A DNA stretch of 64,000 bases from Rachycentron canadum (taxonomy: Eukaryota; Chordata; Actinopteri; Carangiformes; Rachycentridae), in assembly GCA_038496675.1 (NCBI GenBank), contig CM076662.1, forward strand, positions 15,808,919 to 15,872,918, read 5' to 3'. Shown here piece after piece: positions 12,801-27,700 of this stretch; positions within the stretch are counted from its first letter, which is position 1; every line of letters starts with the position of its first letter. A model generated the notes under the pieces. That model saw only the letters and a list, made by a program, of their open reading frames with translations, searched no databases and was not told the origin of the DNA. The position numbers were made by a program, and so were the translations under genes.

Positions 12801-15800
12801 CTGTCAAATTCTGTGTCTTCCTCTTCACTGTCTGCTGTTGCTTCCCACTTCTCCTGACCCTCTTTGCTTTTTTTATTCTTATCTTCTCTTTCATTTTCGT
12901 CTGGCCACTTTGCCTCTGGCTGATTTTCTTGCTCCTCTCTTGTTTCATTGGAGTTGATTATCTTCTCTGTTTTCTCAGTTTCCACTGCTGAGTTCAACTT
13001 CATCCCTTGTCCTTCCTGTGTCTCCTTAGCTTTTTCACTCTCGTCTTTACATTTTTGCTCCTCTGCTACTATTATTTCATCCTCAATCTCTTCTTTCACT
13101 GTATCTCCCAAGAAATCTCTGTCTTCAGGTTCTTCTACCTCTGTTTTGCCGTGTTGGACATCATCTATCTTTGTTTGACCATCCAAAATATTCTCAGCTG
13201 TTGCTTTTTCGTCACTGTTCTTGTCCTTTGTTTCCTCGGTTTCATCCTTTAAATCAAACATTTTCACATCCAAATCTCCAAATGATCCTCTCTTCCTCAC
13301 TGCTCCTTCCCACACATCTTCTTTCTCAACGCTGTTCTCAATTCCTCCATTTAGCTCCTGCTCTCCCTCTCCTTCATTTTCTCCGACTCTGTCCAGCTCA
13401 TCCTCAGTGGAGGAGAACTGAGAGGCGCTGACTAAACTGGCCAAATTGCGCAACTGAGAAGCCTGAACTGCTTTTTCTGCCTGTAACTTCCACAATGTTT
13501 CATCATCTATTGGTTTCTCCCCTTCTTTGCCTCTGCCTGCTCTGTCCAACTCATCCTCTGTGGATGAAAACTGGGTGGCGTTGACTTGTTTTGCTAATCT
13601 GCACACTTTCACAGCCAGCTCCTCATTCCTCCCATCCTCCTCCTCCTCTTCTGTCTTCTTCTCTTCGACGCCAACTCTGTCCAGCTCATCCTCTGTGGAT
13701 GAGAACTGTGTCGCTCCGACTTCTTTTTCCAGTTGACACAGTTTATACGTGAGTCTTTCTGTCTTTTCTGCCTCCTGCTCTTTGTCTTCCTCCATATCTT
13801 CATCCCATTCTCCTTCACTCTGTCCAGCTTTGTCTAATTCATCATCGGTAGAGGAAAAGTATGTGAGCCTGGACTGTGTGACGAGCCTGTATAATCTGTT
13901 TTTCATCTCTTCATCATCTACTTCTAAATCTCTGTCTTCCTCCTCTTTCTCATCCTCCATTCTTTCTTCATCAAAGTCAACCTCCATCTTCCACAACCTT
14001 TCATCATCATGTTCGTCTCTGTCCTCACTTCCTGGTCTCCTTCCTTCATTCTGCTCATCATTGCCAGAATCTCTGTCTATGTTAAGTGCTTCTTCTGGAG
14101 TGGAGGAGCCACAAACTCTGCCTGCTAGGTGTTGAAGTTTTAACGTTAGCCCCTCGTCCATCTCACTGGCTCCACGTCCAGTCATGTCACTCTCAAGGTC
14201 AAAAGGTTCAGGGGTTGTGGCAGCAGAGGACAAAGTGTCAGGAGTCACAACATCAGAAGTTGGTTGGGATTGATTGTCGTCTTTGTTATAATCCTGCAAA
14301 TACAATAAGTCAGTTAACAGCGTGTTTCTGTGGTGAATTAAACAATGACGAGTAACAATTTCCTTCTAAATGCAGTTACCAGTTTATTAGGTACACCAAA
14401 TAATGGAGGGCAGTGCCTGATTATTTCATATTTCTTATTTTATAAAATAATAAAATTTTAAATCATATAAAAACGCAGAACAGAAAAAATGCTATGTTAC
14501 ATGGAAAAACTAATTCAGACTTTATATTCATGAACGTTAACAGGAAAATTAACATGTTATAGCCACATCGTTTCACCTACTTGAATACATATTATTTTGA
14601 TTAAATTCTTTTCTGCTGTTAGTATTTGCTTCATGAAGAGATGGTCTTATCTCATCAGTTTGCAATTGAAAGTGAATTTTTCTTACCAACACAGAAGAGG
14701 AAGCTGCTTGCCCTTTGTTGCTCTTTTTTTTCTTCCGTGACCTCCTGACTTTGCCCACCTCTGGAGCAGCAGCCACACTGCTCTCCTCCTGCTCTCTGTC
14801 TACATTAAAGTTAACATCAATGATACTTGTTCTTCGGGAAGATGAATGTCGCCTGATCTCTGCGGGCATCTTCTTCTTTAAAAAAGCAAGCAGAGGTTTA
14901 TTAGTCTTCCAGTTCCCCTCAGAGTCTGAAAACAGATCTTCTCTGCTGCCTCTGCGGTCCATAACAGGCAACGGGATCCTGTCCCGAGTGTCCTGCGGGT
15001 TGAAGTTAGAGTCTTTCATCTTCCTGTGGATCTCCTGTAGGACAACCCCCCAGGAGTTGTCAGGCTCAGGCTTGGTTTCGTTGTCAGAGCCCATGCCTTC
15101 GTAGGCGGACACCACTCCAGACTCCCTCTCCAAGGCACTGTAGACCAGGCTTTTTCTTCTGGTCAGCAGGCTGGGACGAGACAGCTGGGCGCTCTGCAGG
15201 GCAATCCAGTTTCCGTCTGGGCTCTTCAGCACTGAGGACACACCTCCGCATGCAAGCATAAGCAGAGACCGTGTGCCAAACAAACACAACAAAAAAGTAC
15301 AATCACACACGCACCATCATGAACAACAAAACATACAAAAACACAGAAGCAGGTATTAGCTGGGAGAGTTTTAACCAGAACCAAGACGTGTGACTACATC
15401 ACACCTCTTTAAGCTGCCTTACACTGGCTACTATGTTTTAGTATTGAGTTTAATTACTATTAACTGAATATTATTGTTTAGTCGTGACTAAAATTAGACA
15501 AGCCTGTGTTTCAGCCCTTGACAGCCAATTTTATCCTTTTGGAAAAACCATTGTATTCCACACTGACATTAACACATATTGTCTATATTCTTTGCTCCAG
15601 CTCTTTACTGTGAAAAAAAGTAAAATCAATTTGAAACACAATTCTCAAATATGTAGCCTGACAAATTTAGTATATTTGGAAATGTTGACACATCTGCTGG
15701 TGTTTGAGATGAAGGTCTGTGGGCTCTAACACTGTTTGAAGATACTGACCCACTGGTGCTTTTAAAAGGTTAAAGCAACGAGCAACAACACTTACCAGCA

Positions 15801-18800
15801 TTGTCCAGTCGGTCTACGCTCTTCCAAGCAGAAATAGTCGACCCACTGCCTTCTTTCTTTAATGCCAACAGAGAGTCCTGTATCAGACCTGGAGGGTCAT
15901 TTTCCAACAGTGAAGAGGCAGAGTGTGACCTCTGAGGAGAGAAAGTGTAAAAGTTCAAAACAATAATTACACTTTTCTGAAGTATGGTCGCAATCTCCTT
16001 TTCCTGAATTGATTAAGATGCCACAGTGAAGTTGACCTCATCATATTGTGTTATCACTTTATCGTAACAGACAGTTAAATTAAGTCATTTCTGAGTTATG
16101 GTCACAGTGACCTTGACCTTTGATCACCAAATTTGCAGAGGCATAGCAACACAGCATGTTTACCTGTTTGACCAGCAGAGGTCAGTATGTGTCACCATAC
16201 AAATGAGAGCATTTGTAACGCAGCAAACACGAGCAGAAAAACACAGACAGAAAAAAAAGCGTTTTGTTTTTTTTGGTTGTTTTTGGTTTTTTTTTTTACC
16301 CAGAGGCCTGGTTGGTTTCTAAAGGAGCTGGAGGCTTCATCACAGGTGGACTGATGATGATGAGGGCCAGTGTTTTTTTCGAGGGTCCAGTCCTGGTCAC
16401 ACTCTGTCCTTATCGCAGCTAAAGTCTTCCTCCTACTGATGACCTTACATACACAGAAACACGGTTACAGCTCTGATTCCTCAACAACATAAACAATTAG
16501 CTGGTTTTCCATGAAAGTTGCTGTGTTATGTGCAGGAGATAAGAGTCTGAACACCCTGTATGAAAACAGCTGTGGATAACCCATTTAATGACTGATATTT
16601 CAGTGTTATGCAATGGAGTTTCAGACACAGTAAATCAATCTAATTAAACTCTATAAAACATCTGTTACTATACAAAGTGGGAGTTTGTAGCTCAGACATT
16701 CATCATTAAATGTTATTTTTTTCATACTTTTTGCACAATAGTTTTGGCCAGTTCCTCAATGAGCTCTCCTCTGTGCTCCTGCAGATAGTTCGCCTCATTC
16801 TGCTTCTCCTGGTGCACAAACAAACACACACATAAAGCTATTCAAAACCACACACACTATAAGCTGATTACTTCTCTAAATATACACTCTAAATATACAT
16901 ATCTGCTGTTCTCAGTGCAAACACTTTGGGACACTTTAACAGATTATGACAAGCAAATCTTTTTTAACACACACTAGTGTTTTTGAAAGTGTCTGCAGAA
17001 CCAGAAATGCACTGCTGGATTTATCGTACAGATAGTATTTATGATTATATTATATAATATTTAAAGAATTTATTTAAGTTCTGGAAACCCATGACTCTTC
17101 TTTAATTATCTCTGAAAAACACTGAGATATGATCCAAGGAGCTGAGATTGGTTGCAGTTGATATAAAAATGGCCAATGAAGTATGGCAGATCAATGTTGA
17201 TTCAAGAGAAACTACAGTGGATGGTATTAAACAGTGAATGGACAATGGACCCCTGGGCACAGACACACATGTATAAAAGATCCCCATCATCTACATATAA
17301 ACAAAACACCCAGACTGAAAGACATGCTAAACTTGCAGTTGTTTTCTGTCTGTTTGTAACTTCTATGTGTCTTCATTGTCCCTTTTGTGTGTCTTTTTGT
17401 CCTTTGAAGAGGCACAAAATTGTCTGTCTTGTCTGTTCTTGTGGTTATTGTGTATCTCCATTGTCATTTTGTGTATATTTGTACTGGTTCTGCAGCTCAT
17501 TTTAGTTGTGTAGCTCTCTTTAGGCAATCTGTGACCATCAAGGTTTGTGAACTTGTGACACAGGAACTACTATAATAGTATTATAAAGCAATGATTTGTG
17601 CCATTTTGTATTTATGCGGCCTAACAATGGAACCTACTTTGTCTTATCGAGTTGTATGAAAAGTCATTTGGGCTGCAGGATAATCCTTATGTTTCAAAGA
17701 GAGAAATCAGATTAAGAGAAATATGAAAATAAATTGTGGATATTTTTCAAAGTGGATACATTTGACAGACCAATGAACAGTAATATAATACAGCATTAAC
17801 AATAAGGTCTGAAAACCAACTTTCATGTATTATGATTTACATAAAAAGTGTTATCACATTGCACTTTTGTTCATGAAAGCCCCGAAAAAACCCAAACCAA
17901 TAGTGAAGTGGTTCTTATAACACAAAGTGTAAGACATTGTGTACAGATAAATATCTATTTATAACAGACTATTGATAAGACATGAGGTACATCAATAACC
18001 TTGTTAGCAGTGTCAAATTCTGCCTTGGAAATGGCCTCGTCTATGGCCTCCTCTGCCACCCGCATGGCCACACTGAGCATCTCAGCCATGCTGTGCTCTG
18101 AACACAAAGAAGCACAATTGTTTTGTCATTATCTGACATAGTCTTCAGTTTGAACTGAAATTAAAGCAGAAACAAGAGTCACTTGTTGCAATTAGGTAAA
18201 ACAGAAGCAGTATTTTCATTCTTTTCAGTTGCCCTGCACTACTAATCTGTTATTTCCTGATTTGTGCCACACAGACAGAGGCACAAACATCAGGCTGCTG
18301 CAGCCATTCATTCATGTTTGCTGTCAATCATCCTGTTAGTGCAGTGAACTGAGAGACTGAGGAGAAAGTGAGGGCACAGTGGGACACAGGACAGCAGATC
18401 AGCACAACACAAGTCTTCAAGATTCAACTGGCAGCCTGCTCCAACATGTTACAACCAAGATCATTTAATTATTTACTATTTTATGTGTTGTAAAGTGTTG
18501 GGTATAAATCTTAAATGAGTTTCTGAATTCATAGATTGAGGATTGTTCAAATGACCTTGAACTAAAGAGATTAGGCCTCAGAGAGTCAGTTGCGATGATT
18601 TCTTATAAAATGTGATGTATTACTCACTCCAGGAAGTCTGAATGACCAATTAGCCAAAAATGGCAACTGCCCCAGGACCCATAAGGTGGCAGGTTCACTT
18701 TGTGGCAAATAGTTTTTGGTGCTTAAGTTTTAAACATTTTTACCTCTTTATTAACTGAATCTTGAGGCTCGACCTTGCAGAGGGTGGATGAGTCAAAATC

Positions 18801-21800
18801 TAGTTTTAATGGAACCGTTTGACTTGAATACAGCTGGTTTGTAAATGTCTTATTTCTGATGTTTGACATAGCACAACTTGCAATCACATGCAGTATGAGG
18901 CAAATGACATGAAAATAAAAACTCACTGAAATGTAAACTATTTGCATAAAGCTATTAATGTCACACATTTTTTGTGACTTTAATAGCAGCTTCACAAAAA
19001 TAGTATGAAAAAAGCAGCAGTGAAAACATTAATGTCTGCACCTTCGCTTTGTTTGTAGAAGGCTGAGTCGCTTCCACAGATGCTGCCCTCATTGCAGATG
19101 CTCTCCTCGTAGGCACTGCCCTCTGCACAGGCAACACACACACACAGATGTTCACATGGATGTGAAAAGGCAGAAACAGTACATTAACCTGAATTAACCT
19201 GATATCCTGAAACCAGACCAGGGCGCAGTTTTAAATTAGATGGAAGATTAAGCAAAAGAGATGAATGAATAAACAGGAAAAGGTGTTTCAGTCTTTTATA
19301 AAGTGTGTCACTGATGGCATCGATTTGGTGCATAAACTGTGTATATTCCCTTTTATTAAAAAGGTCATTGCAATGATGACATTTTTTTGAAAATGTTCTT
19401 GGCAGTATCTCTGCCTTTTAATGTGTTGAGTTGGAATTAGTGTTTGAGACTGGACAGTGGAGAGGTCAGTCACTCTGTTGACTGTTTCCCCTTCAAACTC
19501 TGAGCCCTGAGCTCTTTTCACATCATGTAAATATTCATGCAACAATGCAGCCATTTGTGGTTATATAAGTGCATTAGTGCAGCCTCGTGTGTGGCATTAC
19601 CAGGCGACCTGATCTGTGTGCAGCAGTCAGAAGTACAGTAGAGTACACAGGGTCACGTCCAATCATTTTAAGGGGGCAACGAGAGGACTTAGACCAAGTG
19701 ATATAAACTGTAGATTATTTTGAAAAGTCAGAGAGCACAGAGAGAACTGCTCTGTCTTTTCACTGCTAAAAACTATAGGCAGACATGAGCTCACTTATGT
19801 GACCTATCATGTACATGGAGACAAATTAGGATCTTGTATGTCAGGCTGGAGCATGGGTCGTGTTCCTGTGACCTCCTCAGAGATGTGTGCAGACATCTGT
19901 GTTGTGACATATAATGAGTCAGGACACATCTGGTTGCAGCACAGCGACATGGAAAAGATACATGACCAACACAGTTGCTTCTACCACAGCAGCTAAAGGT
20001 TACAGTAACCCTGAAGGGGAGAGACTCTAGTAGAGTACATGTATGTAAATTTACAGTACAAATTTGTGCTAATCTAGTTGATGCCAGACCAAAGAGCAAT
20101 ATTCTTTGTCCCTAAGCAGTAAAACTGTGTTTCAAAAAGGTTTTTAAAAATAGCATAACAATTTTGGTCATAACTTTTTTAAAATTACTTTGTGGCCATG
20201 CATTTTTGTCTAATGACCCCAGATTAGTGACTATTGTCTAACTGATTGTGCTTCAACAACATAAAGAGGCAAATAAAGAAAGCACAGTCAATTATGCTTT
20301 TGTTGTTAGAAACAAAATGTTGATATATGGTTAAGCATCAGCTTGACTTGTGAGTCCTAGGATTTTTACCACATGTTGCCTCTTTCTACTGCTCCTCTGG
20401 GTCACTTTGCTATTTTGCTTTACACTTTATATGAGGACATGTTAGAGCACTGTTGAGTCACTGGTCTGTGGTGGAAAGCGCCTCACTGCTACATAAACCT
20501 CACACATCATGCCTATGTCATGCCTATGCCCACAGCTTTTAGCCCCCAAATGTCAGCTCTATTAATTCTGATGCTATTCATGCAGCTCACGTTGTTGTCG
20601 TCAAAGTAACATTAGCATGAGTCAGGCTATGCAGATCGGATTTGGCAGCTGAATAAATAGCTAACAGCTGAAGCAGTGCAGGTCAGTCACAAACAAATGA
20701 GAATGTATGATACAGGGAGTGGTGAATGAAAACAGAGCTACCTAAATCAGAATGAGATGCTGAGCGCTGGCCTGATGCCAGCCCACATCAGTCCTCCTCC
20801 CACGGGGGTCACATCTCTGCATCATCTGCAGCCAGCGACCTCTCCTCCACAAAACATGCATAAATCTCTGAAATCCCTTGTCTATTCAATCAGATCAGAG
20901 ACTCTGAACCGGGATGCACTCCCCCTGCTCTATCCCTGACTAGACGCACAGTACATACCGGAGCGTATGCTGCTGGGTGAGCACTCTTATTCAAAGCACT
21001 GTAAAGTACTATGAAGACATTTTCAGCACTGCTGGTACCAGCAAAGCTCCTAACCCTGTCGGTATATGTGCAACATGCTTCATATTAGGCCGAGTAGAAC
21101 TCGTTAAAGAAAAATACTGACACAGTGAAAGGAATAAGACTGAAACCATGTGCCTTGTTAAGTCAGATTATAGGATATTATCATACTGGCATCATAAATG
21201 TCCAAAATGTAATGCTTACATCTATTTTCTCACTGTCATTAAAAGAAGGTTTGTTTATACTGAAACCTCTTGAGGAAAAAAAAAAGCCTAAGTAAAAATT
21301 TAGGGACAGATTATGTGTCCAATTTACTGTTTCTAAAGGTGAATAATGAACTCACTCAATTTAAATAAAAAGAAAAACTAAAAACTTAACATGACTTGTG
21401 AAATGGGAAAATTCATGAAGTCCAGATAAAATAAAGCAGAAGCAGAAGAAAACATGGTATATGAAACTTCATACTTAATACAAGTTTAGCAATTATTTTC
21501 AACATTAATATTCAATTATAATTTCAGCTACAGACAAAAATGCCCATCACAAGTTCTTAGAGCTCATTGTGACATTTTTAAATGTTTTGTCCAACAACCC
21601 TAAAATCCAAAGACATTTAGTTAACAATCAACAAAGAAGCTGGAATCTGTGAATGCTTGTCATTTCTGCTTTAACAATTTCTTGTTTGTCAAAATATTTT
21701 TAATACATATAAATTTAGAAAGTGAATAAATTTTCTGCCAACCAACTAATTAAGTTTTGTAATTAAAATGTTTTTGTAACAGCACCTCTGAAGTTTACGT

Positions 21801-24700
21801 GTGCATCGATTATTGTACACACAAAGGTTTGCATAGTGTATCATAAAATGAAAACACAAGGACTGAGTCCTCATTCCTTGCTGAGTGATGATATGGAGGA
21901 AGCAAGCAAACATTAATATACTTGAGTCTGACAGCAGCCAGAATAATCTGCTGAAGTTAGGAGATGAAAGCCAAGCAAGAGCTTAATCCTGTTTCACCCT
22001 CCTGCAAACTTCCTGTCCTCCACTGCTTTGAGATACAAAACTGCAAAAACCTGACAAATTCAAAACAAAATCAAACTCATGAAGTTGAGCAGACACAAAG
22101 TCTGTAATACAGACATATAATTTCTCATGAGAGTAAATTCTCCCGACAGTAATCTGTTTACAGCATTCAGTACAGGATTAGGCCTGAAGAAAAGATCTGA
22201 GCTTGTCATACACAGGATTTTAGTTTAGATGATAGATATTTTTTTGTCATAGAAATATTTTCAACATGTTATTTTCACGTGTCACATATGTTATATATTT
22301 TGGTTTCTATCCTGTGCAGATTTACTCTAAATTGTAAGAAAACATTTGACCAAAACATTAAAATGAATAAAAATCAGTTTTAGCAGCAACATTTATAAAC
22401 AGAGTGGTTTACCAGTAAGTTCTGAAAGCGCGCTGTGCTCTGCCAAGTGCTTCCTGTAGAGAGTCTTCAGCACTTTGGCGCTGCCAAATCTCTTGAAGCG
22501 CTTCTTCACATTAGTGTAAAACCACTCCAGTGACTGTGTCTTCAACAACCTGAGAGACACAGACAGCAAACCTGCAATTTAATATAATATTTGATATTTT
22601 ATTTTATTTTACGTCTTATCTTAAACCTTTGGCAATTTCACTTTCAATCTTAATACCTAATGTGCAAAAAAAGGTATTTTAGCTAAGTTTTGGTCAAACA
22701 GCCATTATCAGGTGTTTTATATGACAACTGACAATGACAAGAAATTGTGCACACACACACACATATACCCATACACACACACACAGAAACCAGTCTGAGC
22801 CAATAAACCTAAAAAAAATCCCCAAAAAACAAAAATCACAGGAAGTGTTAAATGAAATGTCAAATCAAATAGCTCAGTGAATTGCAGCAGCTAATTCTTG
22901 TCAGGAGATACAATATACAGGCTAATTGACATATAATCTCTATGCACTTGGTAAAATCTCAGTGAAGTCTTAAAGACATTGAAAATGACAACATCTGTCA
23001 TTATGTTACAGATGTGGGAAAGATGAAAGTTAAATCTACTGAGTGTAAAACCTGTGGTACCTACTCATGATCCTGCCAGGGACAGAATCATAACAGACAC
23101 TATGGCAAACAGCAATACACACCACCCACTGATGAATAAGCTGGAAATAACAAACTGACTGCAGCAATTTTCACTGGGATTTTTACTATTTACATATTTT
23201 ATCAGAAAAACTGTAAGTTGTTGTAAATGCAATAAATAAATAAATTCTACTGAAGTGGTCTTAAGGAAAAGTGAAGGGTCTGTTTCAAGGTGGTATAAGT
23301 TTTTTCTTTCTGTTAGCTCAGAATCAAACTTCAATCCTGTCTCTTGTCTCCAATGGCCATGAAACCCCATATTAGCATGCTAATGCTAACCAGCCAGTCC
23401 CAGCCCATCATGTCTCTTGATACGACATTGCAATAATGAGTCAGTGTAGCATCCAGTCGGCCCAATGTTGAGCATTAGAAGATGAAGTGGAGCTGCTCAG
23501 AGCCTGTATTTTAACCTCTTGTTTTGTAAATGCAGTGACAGCTGAAGCTCTTAGTAAACGACCTTTATCACCAGCGTCATGTTCGGCAGCAGTGAAAACT
23601 TATAGCATCAAATTTGTACATGCATTTTAAAATTAGATTTATTTTCATGCTAGATAATCATTTTTTGCAGAGTTTGCTTCAGATGCAATTTGGCATTGAC
23701 GATGCTTGTAGGCTCCTTACTGTGGAGATTTTCTGTTTCCTCATGTCAGATTATGCTCTGACATTTTTTGCCAATACTCTTGCTCTGTGCAATTTTATAT
23801 CTGTGTTTGTTTACTGCAGTATGGTTAAAATGCAGTGGTTTGGGTTTCAGTATCTTTCCCACGGATACCTCGACATGCAGCCAGGAAGAGAAGGAAATCA
23901 AACTGCTGACCCTAAGATTAGTGATTAGTCTGTCACAGCTGTCTCCAACTGCTACACTGGTCTGGTAAGTTCAATTTTTTATTTGCAAACTTGTGGTCTT
24001 CAGCTCCAACCAACATTGACTCATGTGAGTGTCACTTACTTTCCATCTCACTACACAAATGGGCACTCTGCTTTGTGTGCTGGCACTAATTATTGGCATT
24101 GTGTAAATAATAATAATAAGGTATTCCAGACTGGGTGCTAAAGCTGTCAGGTTTGTGTGATTGTTTGTCGACCTTTGCAATTGCCTGGTCTGTGCAATGT
24201 AAATATCTAATGTATATATTGTATAGCACAGCCCGCTATCCACCGCTGAGCCTAATGATAGGGCAAAAAATTTGCTTTCATAGCTATTCTCACCCATAGT
24301 GTAGTTTTTTAGAGAAAACCTAAACATCACAACACACTTTTCAAATATCGCCAAAGCTTTTGGAATAAAAACTAGAAAATAATTCTTCATTCACAAACAT
24401 GTCACCCCTGTGTTTTCTTCTGCACATTCCTCTGTACAGGTTCTTTGTAACATGAAACCCATAAAACTATTTTTACAAAGAATTTCTTTGTACATATCCA
24501 TAACCATGTGACCTGCTTCCCCTCTGTCATGTAGTGTTGTGAGTAGAAATATTGTAGCCAGTGGTAGAATTGATCCTGTACTGTATCTTGGTGACTATGT
24601 TTTTTATATTAAATACTAAATCCATCTCTACAGCAGCAGAGTAAGACCCTAATAATCTTTGGCATCACTATCAAAGTCTCATCCTTAACTCCTTGTGGTT

Positions 24701-24734
<34 letters not shown>

Positions 24735-27700
24735 CGCACACACGCACACACGCACACACGCACACAGTCATCGCGTTGCCCCACTACTGCCACCAGCCAC
24801 CTTACCTGCTCTTCTGGCAGACGGAGCAGAGCCAGGCTTTATCCCGCTTGTTATAGACCCTGCAGGCCTTGCAGACGTTGTATTGGCAGTCCCGGCACTG
24901 GCGCTTGGGGTTGCGCAGGAAGGTGAAGGGCAAGCAGCAGCGGATGCAGCAGCGCTGGTTGAAGCAACTCTGCCGTGACAGCAGGAGGCAGCGACTGCTC
25001 TCCTCATCCAGCTCCTGCTTCAGTTCACTGTGGGGAGTAGAGGGAGGGAGGGAGGGATGAGAGAGAGGGAGAAGAGATGATTACAGGGAGAAAGACAGTG
25101 AAACCAGGAATGTGTGTGTGTGTGTGAGAGAAAGAGAGAGAGAGAGAGAGAGAGACAGTAATAAATAGAGTTAAAAATACAGAAACACTGGGGAAGATAT
25201 AGTTCATTTCTGTGGATAAATCAACAGTCGTGGGTTTATTGTGTAAAACAATTACACACACACACACACAAACTCACACAAATCATCTGCCTCCCTTTAA
25301 ATGAGGATGGAACAGAAATTTGTCTTTTTCTTAACATCGTTAAAACAGCAATATCTAATACATCTATGCCTTATTGTGCATTTATTCCACAGGGTGAAAT
25401 CTTCAGTGTTATTAAAAGAGAAACAACAACTATAAATATCTGATGTAAAAATCTAATGTAGACATTAAAGTCAGCAGCAGCTTTTCTGCCTAAGTGGATT
25501 TTGATAGTTAGTGTCATAAACATTTATTCTTGCTTGAGAAAACAATGAGGTTTGTTTAGCAGCTTTTCTATTCATTTTAAACCTACAATGACATGTTATC
25601 ATCACCTTTCAGTTGTAGATATGAAGCCCTTGTGAACAGTTGGCTATTTACACATCCAACAACCATACAGTTACAGAGCTACTTGTCACTAATTAAATTT
25701 TTCTGTACAATATTCTCTCTTTTTTCAACTTGTTTTTCCCTCCACCAACTCCTGAAAGATATATTTGGCTCCTTAGTTGCTAAATGTTCCATGATGTTCA
25801 TCAGCTAGTTGCTAACTTTAGCAGATAGTCTTCTTTTATGAGCCCTTTTTGACTGAAAACAATTGCCCACCTGCAACGTAAGATTAAAGCTACAAGAACA
25901 GTGAGAATGAACCAAAACCATAAAGTTGTGGTCTGTAAATCCAAAGCAATGCTAAAATTGGAGCGCAAGAAATCTCTCTCAAACAAGACAAACATGACAA
26001 ACGGAGGCAGAGAAAACGAAAATTTAAGTATGTGTCAAAGAAATCCATTGTTTTCATATCAAGGCTGCAGAAGCAACAGCAATGACTGAATCATTTATAG
26101 GTGATTGCTGCTGTAGACTGATGGAGTCTGACAACATGAGGGCAGAGGCAGTGTGGGTATCTATCTATCTAGTTGGTTTCATTTCAGTTGTAAACGACCA
26201 AAATTCAAAATGTAAAGCAAAAATACCCAACTTTTATATAACTTTTATTGTTCACATAATTGCCAAATGAACTCCAGTTTTTGACCATTGAGGGAAATCG
26301 ACTTTCTGAAATGGCTGATTTAAAGTGAACTGGTGTGCACTGTGTGTGTTTCATGCAAAAAAAAAGCTAAACAGATAGCGAAATGCATATGGAAAAAAAA
26401 GCGGAGAACAGCAATAGAAAGATTCCCCATGTTGACTTTTTCAAATGTTTTATTAAAAATTGTCGAAAATGTCCAGATGCAGTCAAGATAACTTTGAGGA
26501 GCCAGAACCTGCTGTTAAATGTAGGTGTTTTTGCTTAAAAACATATTTCACCTCTACACACTAAACCCCAATCACTTAACATTAACAATAGCAATTCAAA
26601 CAGCACTAACCTTTAAGTCACATTTTCTCGAACTCTCAAACTATAAAAATTTAACAATGTCCATCACACGGCTGCCCGACAGAGAGTCGGCTGTCCTCCC
26701 ACTACAGCATCACACTCCATTACTCAGCCTCAATGGACAGTATAAATAACTCTGAGACAAAGCACGCAAACTCGCGCGCACGCACACTTCTGCACACTCA
26801 GACAGACAGAGTCACAGCAAGGTCCAAGATAGTGAAGTAAAATGCAGAAATATATATCTACAGAAGAAAAAAAGTGCATAAACACACATATACGTATAAA
26901 TACATCTCTGAATCAACAGCATGCTGCATAAATGTAAGCACAAACAGACAGAGCTCAAGCTGTGTCAACTGAAATAATCCTCACAAAAAGTCTGTTTCTT
27001 GGTGATAAGATGATGTGAGGTCTACTAATTTTATAGTGTTTAAGGTTTAAAATGGGATCTGTTTTTTTTCAGTTGGGGAAGATGACATGTCGTGTTGTTT
27101 ATTATGGCTAAAATGAAATATACCAGCTGAGGCAGCAAGAGACTGGTTTACCACTAGATGTCCTGTCTATTGGTATTTTAACAACAAACTGGCAGCTTTG
27201 TTTCTGTGTTAGAAAAGAATATTTGTTTCATATGTAATTTTGACTTGTAGCCACAATTTGTGCCACGTCCTCCTTTTTATTTCGTTTTTGATCCAATTAT
27301 TATTACTTGTGTACAGTTTATAGTATCTCTGTGTTTGTTAAGGATATATTTGAATGTCTCAATATACAGTAAATTGTGTCAGAAAAACAAAGCATTAAAC
27401 ATTATTTATTGCTTTTGAAAACCCATGTGTCCTTCAATTTACTTAAAGGGGTACTAAAACAATTTAGTACTGCATTTCCAGAAATCGAACTTGCAAGAAA
27501 CAGATTAAAAGAAGAAATCTGTGCAGCAGAGGCCGTGATGTCTTGACTCATAGTCAGAGGTAAATAGTTAATGTGCAGGATTTAGGGCTCTATTGGCAGA
27601 AAGTGAATCAAATAGTCATAATTATGTTTTCATGTATAATCACTGGAAACTATCTTTTTTTCCATTATCTTACAGTGAGCCCTTCATATCCACAGCGGGA

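Noticed and set aside
12212..14355. Many Ser-rich open frames on the + strand opposite the myrip acidic exon
   Set aside because: They are the antisense shadow of Glu/Asp-rich codons (GAG/GAA read as CTC/TTC). They change frame repeatedly and have no splice support.
24768..25007. Ala/Ser-rich frame on the - strand of the zinc-finger exon
   Set aside because: It is an alternative frame of a GC-rich exon. The correct frame gives the Cys-rich zinc finger with proper splice sites.
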